In this document: in pieces, positions 37,183 to 45,583 of the stretch
Position numbering within the stretch: position 1 is the first letter of the stretch
Layout: each line of letters opens with the position of its first letter
Origin: Bacillus horti
Lineage (GTDB): Bacteria; Bacillota; Bacilli; Caldalkalibacillales; JCM-10596
Length of the DNA stretch: 64,000 bases
Assembly: GCF_030813115.1 (NCBI RefSeq)
Contig: NZ_JAUSTY010000008.1
Span: 1-64,000, forward strand
Reading direction: 5' to 3'
Translations under genes and position numbers: made by a program
The notes under the pieces: generated by a model
What the model saw: only the letters and a program-made list of their open reading frames with translations
Told to the model about the DNA's origin: nothing
The model's database searches: none

Positions 37183-38111
37183 CCTGCATCTCCCTCCTTC
37201 ACTTTCAGCACATGACCTATCGCAGCTCGAACCATACCGCCAGCTTCTTCAATAGACCTTCTCGCTTCATTAGCTGTCGCATCTCCTTCAATCATCACAA
37301 TGGCGGTCTTCACTTCTTGATCGGCAAGATCAAGCACCTGCTGCGCTTTTTCATATGAGCTATTTGTCACGTTTGCCACGATTCTTCTTGCCCGATCTAT
37401 TAGCTTTACATTTGTTGGAGCTAAATCAATCATCAAGTTTTGATAGACTTTTCCTAGCTTTACCATGGTTGCGGTAGAAAGCATGTTTAAAACCATTTTT
37501 TGAGCCGTAGCTGCCTTTAGTCTAGTTGACCCCATGATCACTTCTGGACCTACTTCAACTTCGATGGCAATATCCGCTACTTGCCCAACTCTAGAATTTG
37601 AGTTACAGGCAATTCCTACTGTAGCTGCCCCTACTTCCTTAGCATACTGTAGAGCGCCAACCACGTAAGGTGTTCGGCCACTTGCCGTAATCCCAACTAC
37701 CGTATCACCTGCTTGAAGCTCTTTCTCGATTAGGTCTAGCCTACCATGCTCACTACTGTCCTCCGCACCCTCAACCGCCTGGAGGATGGCCTTTGATCCA
37801 CCTGCCATAATAGCTTGAACCATTTCATGTGGAGTACCAAAGGTTGGAGGACATTCAGCTGCATCTAGTATTCCCAATCTTCCACTAGTTCCTGCCCCTA
37901 CATAAATCAATCTTCCTCCATGTCGAATAGAATGGTGGATTTGATCTACAGCCTCTGATATCGGTTGAAGGCAGTTTTGGACCGCTTGGGCCACCTTATG
38001 ATCCTCATTATTCATAATCTTGAGGATATCATAGGTTGACTGCTTGTCGATATTCCTTGATTGTTCATTAATCTGCTCCGTGGTCAACGAAATTAGATCT
38101 TCCTTCAACAT
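37179..38111 (-). CDS. murQ: N-acetylmuramic acid 6-phosphate etherase (MurQ)
   Basis: Cleaves the lactyl ether of MurNAc-6P to give GlcNAc-6P and D-lactate in the cytoplasm. The 310-residue protein is a SIS-fold enzyme of normal length, with the substrate loop LIYVGAGTSGRLGILDAAECPPTFG (key Ser/Gly loop, then the AECPPTF signature), IAGGSKA-like AIMAGGSKAI, and VEVGPEVIMGSTRLKAATAQK. The start ATG has TAGGAG upstream. It is separated from murR by a terminator and preceded by its own candidate operator and a -10 element. The AmiE-like gene follows with overlap. Confidence 0.96.
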   Translation of the reverse strand: MLKEDLISLTTEQINEQSRNIDKQSTYDILKIMNNEDHKVAQAVQNCLQPISEAVDQIHHSIRHGGRLIYVGAGTSGRLGILDAAECPPTFGTPHEMVQAIMAGGSKAILQAVEGAEDSSEHGRLDLIEKELQAGDTVVGITASGRTPYVVGALQYAKEVGAATVGIACNSNSRVGQVADIAIEVEVGPEVIMGSTRLKAATAQKMVLNMLSTATMVKLGKVYQNLMIDLAPTNVKLIDRARRIVANVTNSSYEKAQQVLDLADQEVKTAIVMIEGDATANEARRSIEEAGGMVRAAIGHVLKVKEGDAG

Positions 38112-38282
38112 GAACAGCTCCTACCCTAAATTATTCTGTGATGTTACCTACATTTTTAAATGCTATGATCCATATACAAAATCTTGTGACTTTACCTGTT
38201 GTTGTTTATTACTGTGTTTCATAATAAATCATAATTACTAAATCATTTATAAAATAATATTTTAAAGTAATTATAATTTAAA

Positions 38283-38297
38283 TGAAATTATATTTCA
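38283..38297 (-). promoter_or_regulatory. Candidate MurR operator upstream of murQ
   Basis: The palindrome TGAAATTATATTTCA has perfect 6-bp arms and a 3-bp centre. On the minus strand it contains TATAAT, so a repressor bound here would cover the -10. The surrounding 38112-38360 is extremely AT-rich and holds no gene. Confidence 0.6.
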
Positions 38298-38363
38298 ACA
38301 TATTTATTACTATTATGATTTGAGTGACTTTTCTATTCCTTTTTCCCCCTGAGGTCTCGATCC

Positions 38364-38397
38364 AAAAAAATCCCCTTTGTTCTTTGGAACAAAGAGG
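38364..38397 (-). terminator. Terminator of the murK-murR transcript
   Basis: Arms CCCCTTTGTTC (38372-38382) and GAACAAAGAGG (38387-38397), followed on the minus strand by ATTTTTTT (38364-38371). Confidence 0.9.
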
Positions 38398-38481
38398 TAG
38401 TTTGAGAGTATTATCACTGCATTTACAACGTTCTCAATATATTCTATCAGGAGAAAACGTGATTCTCTTAAAATAGGTCAG

Positions 38482-39330
38482 TTATTCATAAACCTTATGG
38501 GATTGTATAGCTTCTCTCGTTTTGTCTAAGTGCTTAATCGTCTCCTCATATCTCATGCTTGCTAAAGCAACAAACAGAATATCAATAATGTTTAATTGAG
38601 CCATTCTTGATGCCGTTGCAGCACTCCTGAAGCTACTTTCTTTAGTAGGTGACGTATAAAGGCGTATATTAGCTAAACCAGCTAATGGTGTTTGACCATA
38701 CTTTGTAATACTGATGCGTGTGGATTGTGAGGCCAATTCAAATACCTCAACAACTTCCTTTGTGCTACCTGAGTGAGAAACGCCTATGACAACATCCTCA
38801 GGTCCTGCGTTCGCCGCTGCTACAGCAGCAATGTGGAAATCTGTGTACGTGTTACACTGAATGTTAATCCTCATAAACTTTTGATGTGCATCTTGAGCGA
38901 TGATAGAGGAAGCACCTACTCCATAAATGAGCAGCTGCTTACAGTTCATAATTGCTGTTACTGCTTTTTCTACTTCATCTTGATTGATTAAGTCCATCGT
39001 TTCACGGATCGCTTGAATATTGTTAGTCGATACCTTGGCAACAACATCCTTCATCTGTTCATTAGGTAGGATGTCGTAGTATTTTTCTGCTACAGGCTTC
39101 TGAAGGTCTCCAGCCACTCTAATTTTTAATTCAGAGAAGCTTTTGAAATCTAGCCTTTTACACAATCTAATAATTGCTGCCTCGCTAGACTGACTAGCTT
39201 TTGCTAAATCAGCAATCGTTAGCTTTATTGCTTTACCAGGCTCTTCTAAAATGTATTCTGCCACTTTCCTTTCTGAAGGCCGTAGAATATGTAGCATCTC
39301 TTTTATAATTGTAATTCCACCAGACATCAT
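38482..39330 (-). CDS. murR: RpiR-family transcriptional regulator (MurR-like)
   Basis: A 282-residue regulator with an N-terminal RpiR helix-turn-helix (LRPSERKVAEYILEEP, then SQSSEAAIIRLCKRLDFKSF) and a C-terminal SIS sugar-phosphate-binding domain (LLIYGVGASSIIAQDAHQKF, GVSHSGSTKEVVE). The B. subtilis and E. coli counterparts repress MurNAc catabolic genes and respond to MurNAc-6P. I use the ATG at 39330 because AGGTG lies six bases upstream; the GTG that opens the frame is part of that site. It is downstream of murK and probably co-transcribed with it. The shared palindromes nearby are the likely binding sites. Confidence 0.9.
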   Translation of the reverse strand: MMSGGITIIKEMLHILRPSERKVAEYILEEPGKAIKLTIADLAKASQSSEAAIIRLCKRLDFKSFSELKIRVAGDLQKPVAEKYYDILPNEQMKDVVAKVSTNNIQAIRETMDLINQDEVEKAVTAIMNCKQLLIYGVGASSIIAQDAHQKFMRINIQCNTYTDFHIAAVAAANAGPEDVVIGVSHSGSTKEVVEVFELASQSTRISITKYGQTPLAGLANIRLYTSPTKESSFRSAATASRMAQLNIIDILFVALASMRYEETIKHLDKTREAIQSHKVYE

Positions 39331-39407
39331 AAACATCACCTAGCCCGTTCCTTATTTTTTCATGCCTCTTCTACAATTCCTTGGATCTCCCTTACAGGAG
39401 TACCATG

Positions 39408-40337
39408 CTAAATTAGCTTTTTTGCTGCTACTATAGCTCCATACACAGGAGGTTGATCTGGAATAATGAATTGTGTCTGAATGGAGTGGTCTCTAAATTG
39501 CTCTTGAATAATTGGCAAAAACCAGTCAGAGCGCTGATAAATCCCTCCAGCTAAAACAACTGGCACAGTAAAATCCGTAGACGCTTTGTGTGCGTAAAGC
39601 TGGCTCACTAAGCTATCCATTTGCTCAGCCATATCTACAGCCGCCTGCTTAAGGATTTGAATCGCTATCTTATCCCCTTGGTCTGCCGCTAAGAAAACCA
39701 ATTTCGTTACAGAGGATATCACCGTTCTTGAACGCTCCATATCATAAATATGCTCTAGAAGCTCATAAGGACTACTCACCTCAAAATGCTCTAGAATAAG
39801 CTGTGAGAGAAGAGTTTCTTTTCCTCGTCCGTCAACCGCATGATAGAAAGCAATACATGCTGCTCTACCAATCGCATAGCCACTTCCAGGGTCACCCAGA
39901 AGATAGCCCCATCCCCCAACTCTCTGTCTCTTTCCTTCATCGTTTATTCCAAAGCATATAGAACCAGTCCCTGCAATATTCACGACTCCTGGCTCCCCAA
40001 GTGATCCAGAAAATAAAGCATTTACCGCATCATTATCTATCCCTATTTTCGTTTGCGAGGGTAATAGCTCTGTCAACGTTTCTGTAAGCAGCTGCTTATT
40101 ACTCGGGCGGTCTGCCCCAGCTACTCCCGCAAAGCAGGCGAGCGTATGCTGAAACAGATTAGGAATTTGATCTGCGAGATGGACAAACAGCTTTTCAAAC
40201 TGAGCTTTGATATAGCTCTGCTCCATACTATTCGGATTTGTTGGTCCAACGGTAACTGAAGCGAGTATCGAGCCTTCTATATTAGCTACAGCCCCTGTTG
40301 TTTTTGTCCCGCCTCCATCTATACCGATAATATACAT
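39408..40337 (-). CDS. murK: BadF/BadG-type N-acetylhexosamine kinase (MurK-like)
   Basis: A 309-residue ASKHA-fold kinase of the BadF/BadG/BcrA/BcrD family. ATP-binding motifs are MYIIGIDGGGTKTTGAVAN at the N-terminus, GEPGVVNIAGTGSICFGI and GGWGYLLGDPGSGYAIGR. The clostridial MurK of this family phosphorylates MurNAc and GlcNAc, and position beside murR/murQ supports that role here. It replaces the phosphotransferase MurP used by B. subtilis, consistent with uptake through an ABC system. The ATG at 40337 has AGGAAGGGGA upstream; the frame's first ATG at 40409 lies inside the promoter. First gene of murK-murR. Confidence 0.88.
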   Translation of the reverse strand: MYIIGIDGGGTKTTGAVANIEGSILASVTVGPTNPNSMEQSYIKAQFEKLFVHLADQIPNLFQHTLACFAGVAGADRPSNKQLLTETLTELLPSQTKIGIDNDAVNALFSGSLGEPGVVNIAGTGSICFGINDEGKRQRVGGWGYLLGDPGSGYAIGRAACIAFYHAVDGRGKETLLSQLILEHFEVSSPYELLEHIYDMERSRTVISSVTKLVFLAADQGDKIAIQILKQAAVDMAEQMDSLVSQLYAHKASTDFTVPVVLAGGIYQRSDWFLPIIQEQFRDHSIQTQFIIPDQPPVYGAIVAAKKLI

Positions 40338-40400
40338 GAGGATTCCCCTTCCTGATGTTCTAGCTCCCTCAAAAGAAATTCGAATAAATATTTTATATGT

Positions 40401-40429
40401 ATTATACATGAAATGAAATTTTTTTTCAG
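40401..40429 (-). promoter_or_regulatory. murK promoter with candidate MurR operator
   Basis: Minus-strand -35 CTGAAA (40424-40429), 17-bp spacer, -10 TATAAT (40401-40406). The palindrome TGAAATTTTTTTTCA (40414-40428, one arm mismatch) covers the -35 and part of the spacer, the same geometry as at namZ. Confidence 0.6.
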
Positions 40430-40431
40430 AA

Positions 40432-40467
40432 CAAAAAAAGGATCTGTAGAATAATTCTACAAATCCT
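40432..40467 (-). terminator. Terminator of minJ
   Basis: Arms AGGATCTGTAGAA (40439-40451) and TTCTACAAATCCT (40455-40467), followed on the minus strand by seven T residues. It overlaps the minJ stop codon. Confidence 0.9.
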
Positions 40468-41764
40468 AGTTTTTCACCTTTATTTCCTCGTTTTGTTTCG
40501 TAGATTTCCGATTCAAACGCTGTAAAAGAAGCTGGAGGAGAGAATTAGAGGTACCTTCAAGGTAATAAGGTACGTCCTCATCTGGACAAAGAATGATTCC
40601 AAGCTGATGATGGTCCTCCTGATAAACAGACGATTTAGGAAATTTAATCTCACCTTGAAGATCAAGAACGTCTAGCTTGCAAAAGGCTAAATTGTTTTGC
40701 ATAGCAGCATACAAGTCCTTACGTCGTTTTAGGGCTTGTCCATTTGCTTTAAGAATCACCTCTCCAGCCTGTAAGCCCATTTTTGCAGCAGGTGAACCAG
40801 GGATGATCGCTAATATTTTCAACCCTTCATTCGGGTGTACATAGATTGGTATCGCTTTAGCTTCCTTCATACGGCTCGCCCATATCATGGCATCATGTCC
40901 CAGAAAACTAAAAAGAATGGTAGGCCATATAAACCAAGCACTGATAAAGGCAGTAAGAGCACTAAAACCGATAAGAACCACACTATAGATAACCAGCCAA
41001 ATAGCCGAAGACCTTGCTTTCTGCTGTGGAGTAGCACTAATCGTCTGCTCTGAATAACCTAACACAGCCGGTACAAGCATAAGCGAAAGGGGAAGAAGAA
41101 GCTCCCCTGAAAAAATGGGCCAGCCTTGAAACAAACCCTGCACCACGTTCTGTTCACTAGGAATCAGTAAGAATAGAGGCACAAACCAAAAGTGCTGAAT
41201 ATGGAACGCACCCACCAAACGTCCTCTTTTACTATGTATGAATATAGGTGTAGCTTTTTTTGCTCCAGATAAATAAACCAACAACGCTTCCACAAGATGA
41301 AGGAAAGCCACAAGGACAAAAATAGAGGGCAGTTCAGCCAGTCCCACTGTTTCCCCTAAGGTAGCAAGAACCGGAATGGTTTGTAGCTGGGGAAATAGGT
41401 CGACTAATGCAACAAGGAGAGCTAAAATTGCACCAGCGTAAGCAAAGCAAAGATACCTAACATGGAAAAGGGCTAGTAGAATAGCCACTAACCACAGGAA
41501 TAAAAATACTTGAGCAGAAAGCACAACCCCGAAACCAACGATAAAAAGGGAAGCCACTAATCCACCCAGTAAACCAAAAAATACGGATTGAAGTACACCT
41601 TCTGCTACTGTATGAAGCTTAGCGCTGAATAGCTTACGCTCCATGTCAATCTGCCTTCTCCACTGCAAAGCAATAAGAAAAAGGAGGAGGTACGTAAACG
41701 GAGTAGTAAACAGGGAAGGAATCCCCTTAAGTAAAGTGAATAGCCATTCTGTCCACACATCCAT
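40466..41764 (-). CDS. minJ: PDZ-domain polytopic membrane protein (MinJ-like)
   Basis: A 432-residue protein with about eight hydrophobic segments (residues about 10-290) and a C-terminal PDZ domain (about 300-395, LKILAIIPGSPAAKMGLQAG). In B. subtilis MinJ bridges DivIVA and MinD to place the division septum. The position after ctpB in the ftsEX region matches that gene order. Sequence identity with MinJ cannot be measured here, so orthology rests on architecture and synteny. The start ATG has GGAGGGTGG upstream, and a terminator overlaps its end. Confidence 0.85.
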   Translation of the reverse strand: MDVWTEWLFTLLKGIPSLFTTPFTYLLLFLIALQWRRQIDMERKLFSAKLHTVAEGVLQSVFFGLLGGLVASLFIVGFGVVLSAQVFLFLWLVAILLALFHVRYLCFAYAGAILALLVALVDLFPQLQTIPVLATLGETVGLAELPSIFVLVAFLHLVEALLVYLSGAKKATPIFIHSKRGRLVGAFHIQHFWFVPLFLLIPSEQNVVQGLFQGWPIFSGELLLPLSLMLVPAVLGYSEQTISATPQQKARSSAIWLVIYSVVLIGFSALTAFISAWFIWPTILFSFLGHDAMIWASRMKEAKAIPIYVHPNEGLKILAIIPGSPAAKMGLQAGEVILKANGQALKRRKDLYAAMQNNLAFCKLDVLDLQGEIKFPKSSVYQEDHHQLGIILCPDEDVPYYLEGTSNSLLQLLLQRLNRKSTKQNEEIKVKN

Positions 41765-41921
41765 CTATCGTTCCACCCTCCAAGCTCCCATTTGTAGCTC
41801 TATTTATGATACTTTTAAAGGCTTAGTCCGTTTTATCATTCTTATAGTTTCTCATTGTTCTTTGTTTGATTTAGCATTCAGCCCTTTTATAGGCTGTTTA
41901 TCATTCAGTTTATTTTACGTG

Positions 41922-43409
41922 TTAGTTCATTTCTTCTAATAAAGTTTCGACTGCTTTTTTCAGCTGAACATCATGCTGCGGATCTCTCATCTGTTCAATC
42001 AGTTGCTCCTGAATAAGCTGAGCCGTTTCTTCATTAACACTTCCTGTAGAAGTAAGTTGATTAGCCGTTTGGTATTGCTGGACAGCTTGCTGAGTTTGTT
42101 CATCAAAGTAGCCGTCTGTACGTCCCGGATCATAGCCAAGTCCTTTGAGCATGATCTGTAAGCTTTTCACATTGTTGTCGTTCATATTAAGTGTTAGTTC
42201 TTCCTCCGTTTGAATTGGAGTAGCTGAGAAGTATTCTGGACGCTCTACAACAATGTCCGGCTGCACCCCTTCACCATGAACCCAATTTTCGTCTGGAGTT
42301 AACCATTTAGCAATCGTGATTTTAATTTCACTGCTATCCTTCAGCTCAACAGAGCTTTGCACGGTTCCTTTACCGAAGGATTTCGTTCCTACCACTTTAT
42401 AGTGTCCAGCCTCCTGCAGAGCAGCAGCTAGAATCTCAGAAGCACTAGCACTTCCCTCATCAACTAATATTGTAATTGGGTATGGCTTCGGATCCTTCAA
42501 TGTGGAACGATAAACCCCTAGCTTATCACCATCTCGATTCTGTATCTTAGTGATGACTGCTTCATTAGGTACAATCAGCTTACCGATTTCCCTTACTGCA
42601 TCTAAATATCCACCTGGATTTCCACGCACATCTATAATCAAACCATCCATGTTTTGACCTTCTAATTCAGTTAATGCTGTTTTAAAATCCTCCGCTGTCT
42701 TTTGAGCAAAGGAGGTCAACTCAATTAAGCCTAATGTTTTCCCCTCTGCTTGAATCGTTTCCGAATATACGGTGTGTAATGGAATTTCATCTCTGATGAC
42801 TGTAATCGTAATAGGTTCGGCTACCCCTGGTCTTTCAACCTCTAGTACCGCTTCTGTCCCTTTTGGACCTTTAATTTTCAAAACAGCACGTTGCAGATCA
42901 ATGCCGTCTAAGCTTTCACCATTAACACTAAGTATTTGGTCATTAGGACGAAGCCCTGCCTTCTCAGCAGGTGCTCCTCGAATTGGAGCAACAATAGTTA
43001 CTTTCCCATTCTGCATCATCACTTCAGCCCCAATACCCTCAAATGAGGATTGTAGGGAGCTCTTGAACTGTTCTGCTGTCTCAGGGTCCATATATACTGA
43101 ATAAGGGTCATCCAATGTATTAAGCATGCCCTCTATCGCGCCTTCAAGAAGTTTGGTCTCATCCACCTCAAGCACATAGTTACCCCGAATAATCTCATAG
43201 GCTTCTATGATCTTATTAAATTGCTCTTCCACATCTGGTGTAACGGATGAATGCTGTGGCTGCCCTGCCCCTTGACGATCGGCAACTTGATCTAGAGCTG
43301 GAAGTGACATTCCTCCGTCTGCTGAACTGGCAAAAAGCATGGTCGCTAAACTACTGCCTACAATGGCTAGGGCAACGAGTAGTAGTACTGTTCTGCCTTT
43401 AACTAACAT
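41922..43409 (-). CDS. ctpB: Carboxyl-terminal processing serine protease, S41 (CtpB-like)
   Basis: A 495-residue exported protease. It has an N-terminal signal/anchor (about 8-28), a PDZ domain with VTIVAPIRGAPAEKAGLRPN, and the S41 catalytic core with Ser in VDEGSASASEILA and Lys in TKSFGKGTVQSS. A peptidoglycan-binding domain lies near the C-terminus (LKGLGYDPGRTDGYF). In Bacillus, CtpB acts in the spore signalling pathway for sigma-K activation; a vegetative wall role is equally possible for this family. The start ATG has GGTGGTGGAG upstream. It sits between the EnvC-like gene and minJ on the same strand. Confidence 0.94.
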   Translation of the reverse strand: MLVKGRTVLLLVALAIVGSSLATMLFASSADGGMSLPALDQVADRQGAGQPQHSSVTPDVEEQFNKIIEAYEIIRGNYVLEVDETKLLEGAIEGMLNTLDDPYSVYMDPETAEQFKSSLQSSFEGIGAEVMMQNGKVTIVAPIRGAPAEKAGLRPNDQILSVNGESLDGIDLQRAVLKIKGPKGTEAVLEVERPGVAEPITITVIRDEIPLHTVYSETIQAEGKTLGLIELTSFAQKTAEDFKTALTELEGQNMDGLIIDVRGNPGGYLDAVREIGKLIVPNEAVITKIQNRDGDKLGVYRSTLKDPKPYPITILVDEGSASASEILAAALQEAGHYKVVGTKSFGKGTVQSSVELKDSSEIKITIAKWLTPDENWVHGEGVQPDIVVERPEYFSATPIQTEEELTLNMNDNNVKSLQIMLKGLGYDPGRTDGYFDEQTQQAVQQYQTANQLTSTGSVNEETAQLIQEQLIEQMRDPQHDVQLKKAVETLLEEMN

Positions 43410-43444
43410 CTGTCTCCACCACCTTTTTCACTTTATTGCATGAA

Positions 43445-43486
43445 GGAGGCTTACCACAAGCTAAAAAAAACTTGTGAGAAGCCTCC
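43445..43486 (-). terminator. Strong hairpin between the envC-like gene and ctpB
   Basis: Arms GGAGGCTTACCACAAG (43445-43460) and CTTGTGAGAAGCCTCC (43471-43486) form a long stem with two internal mismatches. No clear T run follows on the minus strand, so it may terminate partially or process the transcript. Confidence 0.6.
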
Positions 43487-43623
43487 ATTTAGTTTATGTG
43501 TAGCATGTACTAATTATGACTATTTTATCAAATTTCGTTGTGAACTTCTACTTTTTATAACTATCTTAGTAAAGGTTATGTGACCAAGAGACAAAAGTGC
43601 TGTAAAGGATAGCTAAAAGTCCA

Positions 43624-44835
43624 TTATTTCAGATAATCAACAGGGTCTGTTTGTACACCATTCTTATGCACTTCGAAATGAAGGTGTGGTCCAGTAGAGC
43701 GACCAGTTGATCCAACCTCAGCAATCTTCTGTTCCCTATCTACCCTGTCACCAACACTAACCACAATTCCTCCGTTGCGAATATGACCATATAATGTTCT
43801 AATTCCATCCCCGTGCTCAACAATAACTGTGTTTCCATAGCCATTTAGATATTCTGCCACTAACACTACGCCACTAGCCGCTGCTACAATTGTTGTTCCT
43901 TGTGGCGCACCGATATCCATTCCGTTATGTCCTCTAGTTTGGCCAGTAAACGGATCCTTACGTAGACCAAAGTGTGACGTTATTCGTTTACTATTAGGAA
44001 CCGGCCATGCGAATATACCGTCCCATCGCAAGTCCTCTAACTCCTTCTGAGCAACTGCTTTTTGGTTAGCCAAGGCGGTAGCCGCAGCAAAGGCTTCTGC
44101 TTCCTCCCGTGCTAATTCTTCTTGAGTGACCTGAATCGCAGCAATGGCAACCTGCTTGTCCTTCTGTTGTTTTTCAAAGTCAGCTTTTAATGCGTTGAGT
44201 GAGTTAAGCTGTTCTTCTAATAAAACTAGATACTGCTCAATTTCTTCCTTTTTTTCTTCCACTAGTTCTTTCGCATGGATAAAATCCTCAACGATTTTTT
44301 GATCCTGCTGAACGAGCAAGGAAAGAAAGTCCAAACGCTCAAGAAATTCACCAAAATTAGATGAGCCCATTAGTACCTCTAGATAATCCACTGTTCCACC
44401 AGACTCATACATAGCCCTAACTCTTGTCTTGAGAAGATCTTCTCTCTTGGCTACTTGTTCTTCAGCAGCCTGTAGCTCTAAGGCAGCCTCATAAGCTTTA
44501 ACTTCAGTGATTGCAATTTCAGTCTCCTGCAATTCAATATTGGACTTTGTTGTGGCAATCTCTAAGTCTAGCTTAACAATATCATCATTCAGTGTTCTTT
44601 CCTCAGCTATAAGCTCATTAACCTTGTTTCTTATTTCATTAATCTCTGCCCGAGTTTGAGCGTGCTGCCTCTCAAGCTCAGCAATCTCCGCTTCCTTCTG
44701 CCTAATTCTCTCGTCGTTACTGTTAGCTTGTCCCTCTAATGGATTCCCTATAAAAAGACTACCCGAAATGAGGCTGACCGTAACCACCATACTTAAAGAA
44801 ACCTTTATCCAGTTCTTTTTTCCCCACACAGTCAA
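43624..44835 (-). CDS. Murein hydrolase activator, EnvC-like, with M23 domain
   Basis: A 403-residue exported protein. It has an N-terminal signal peptide (SMVVTVSLISGSLFIG), a long coiled coil (about residues 35-260), and a C-terminal LytM/M23 domain (HFGLRKDPFTGQTRGHNGMD, then STGRSTGPHLHFEVHKNG) with metal His/Asp residues present. FtsEX drives such coiled-coil factors to activate wall hydrolysis. In B. subtilis that role is taken by CwlO, but here the M23 protein is encoded directly downstream of ftsX. The start is TTG at 44835, with GAGGAGGA seven bases upstream; the longer frame to 44916 lacks a ribosome site. Because zinc ligands are kept, it may be an active endopeptidase rather than only an activator. 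Confidence 0.9.
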   Translation of the reverse strand: MTVWGKKNWIKVSLSMVVTVSLISGSLFIGNPLEGQANSNDERIRQKEAEIAELERQHAQTRAEINEIRNKVNELIAEERTLNDDIVKLDLEIATTKSNIELQETEIAITEVKAYEAALELQAAEEQVAKREDLLKTRVRAMYESGGTVDYLEVLMGSSNFGEFLERLDFLSLLVQQDQKIVEDFIHAKELVEEKKEEIEQYLVLLEEQLNSLNALKADFEKQQKDKQVAIAAIQVTQEELAREEAEAFAAATALANQKAVAQKELEDLRWDGIFAWPVPNSKRITSHFGLRKDPFTGQTRGHNGMDIGAPQGTTIVAAASGVVLVAEYLNGYGNTVIVEHGDGIRTLYGHIRNGGIVVSVGDRVDREQKIAEVGSTGRSTGPHLHFEVHKNGVQTDPVDYLK

Positions 44836-45029
44836 TCGAAGTTCCTCCTCGCCAAACGTTATATACGACATTTTCAATGTGTTTATTTTTACTTTTACGA
44901 GCTTGACCGATATCAAGCTTGTAGTTCACCTCTTCTCCACACCTCCCAAAATGCAGTGTACGAGAGTGTACGAAGAAATCAATGAACGTAATGAACGATC
45001 TGAATCTTTTGCCAAATGATTATGTATGT

Positions 45030-45386
45030 ATGGGGCTGTCCCAAGCCGGCTCACCCAAGCCCTCAGGTAGTTTTTCTTCTTAGGTAAACAGCTTTCTTGT
45101 CTGCCGAATCTCTAACGGACATACGAGACTCTTAGAGAATGACTTTTAGCTAATTCTATTTCTAACGGACATTTTTGACTCTTAGAATGAATATCTGGGG
45201 ATTTTTCTTCAAATCACCCTTCTAAGGTGCAATTTTGTCCGTTAGAATTTTCAGAGGTACGAAAAGCACAGCTAAGGTGCAAATATGACCGTTAGAATTC
45301 ACAAAACCCATTGTGCCCGTGCATAAATGTTTGTTAGAACGCACCTCTGTTAAATTAGGCATTTAAGTCTTTTAGGACAGCCCCTA
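45030..45386. repeat. Inverted-repeat-bounded cassette with five modular palindromes
   Basis: Bounded by GGGGCTGTCC (45032-45041) and GGACAGCCCC (45375-45384). Inside are 26-bp units at 45111-45136, 45161-45186, 45221-45246 and 45271-45296, and a decayed one near 45315-45337. It carries no coding frame and could be a MITE-like element or a repeat cassette. No gene is seen in 44836-45583. Confidence 0.85.
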
Positions 45387-45583
45387 TATCTAAGCTTGTT
45401 AATTTTGAAAAGCACTTAACTCTTTCCTTAAATCAATCCAAATCTCGTTCCTTAAATTGATACAAGTTTAAAATCGATAAAGCTTCTGAATAATTTGGCA
45501 TCTGGACATCTCCATTCGTTACTGCTTTACTCTATCGACTTCAAACTGCTTTCTCTTGAAGCTAAAAAAGTCTCACAATAGCA

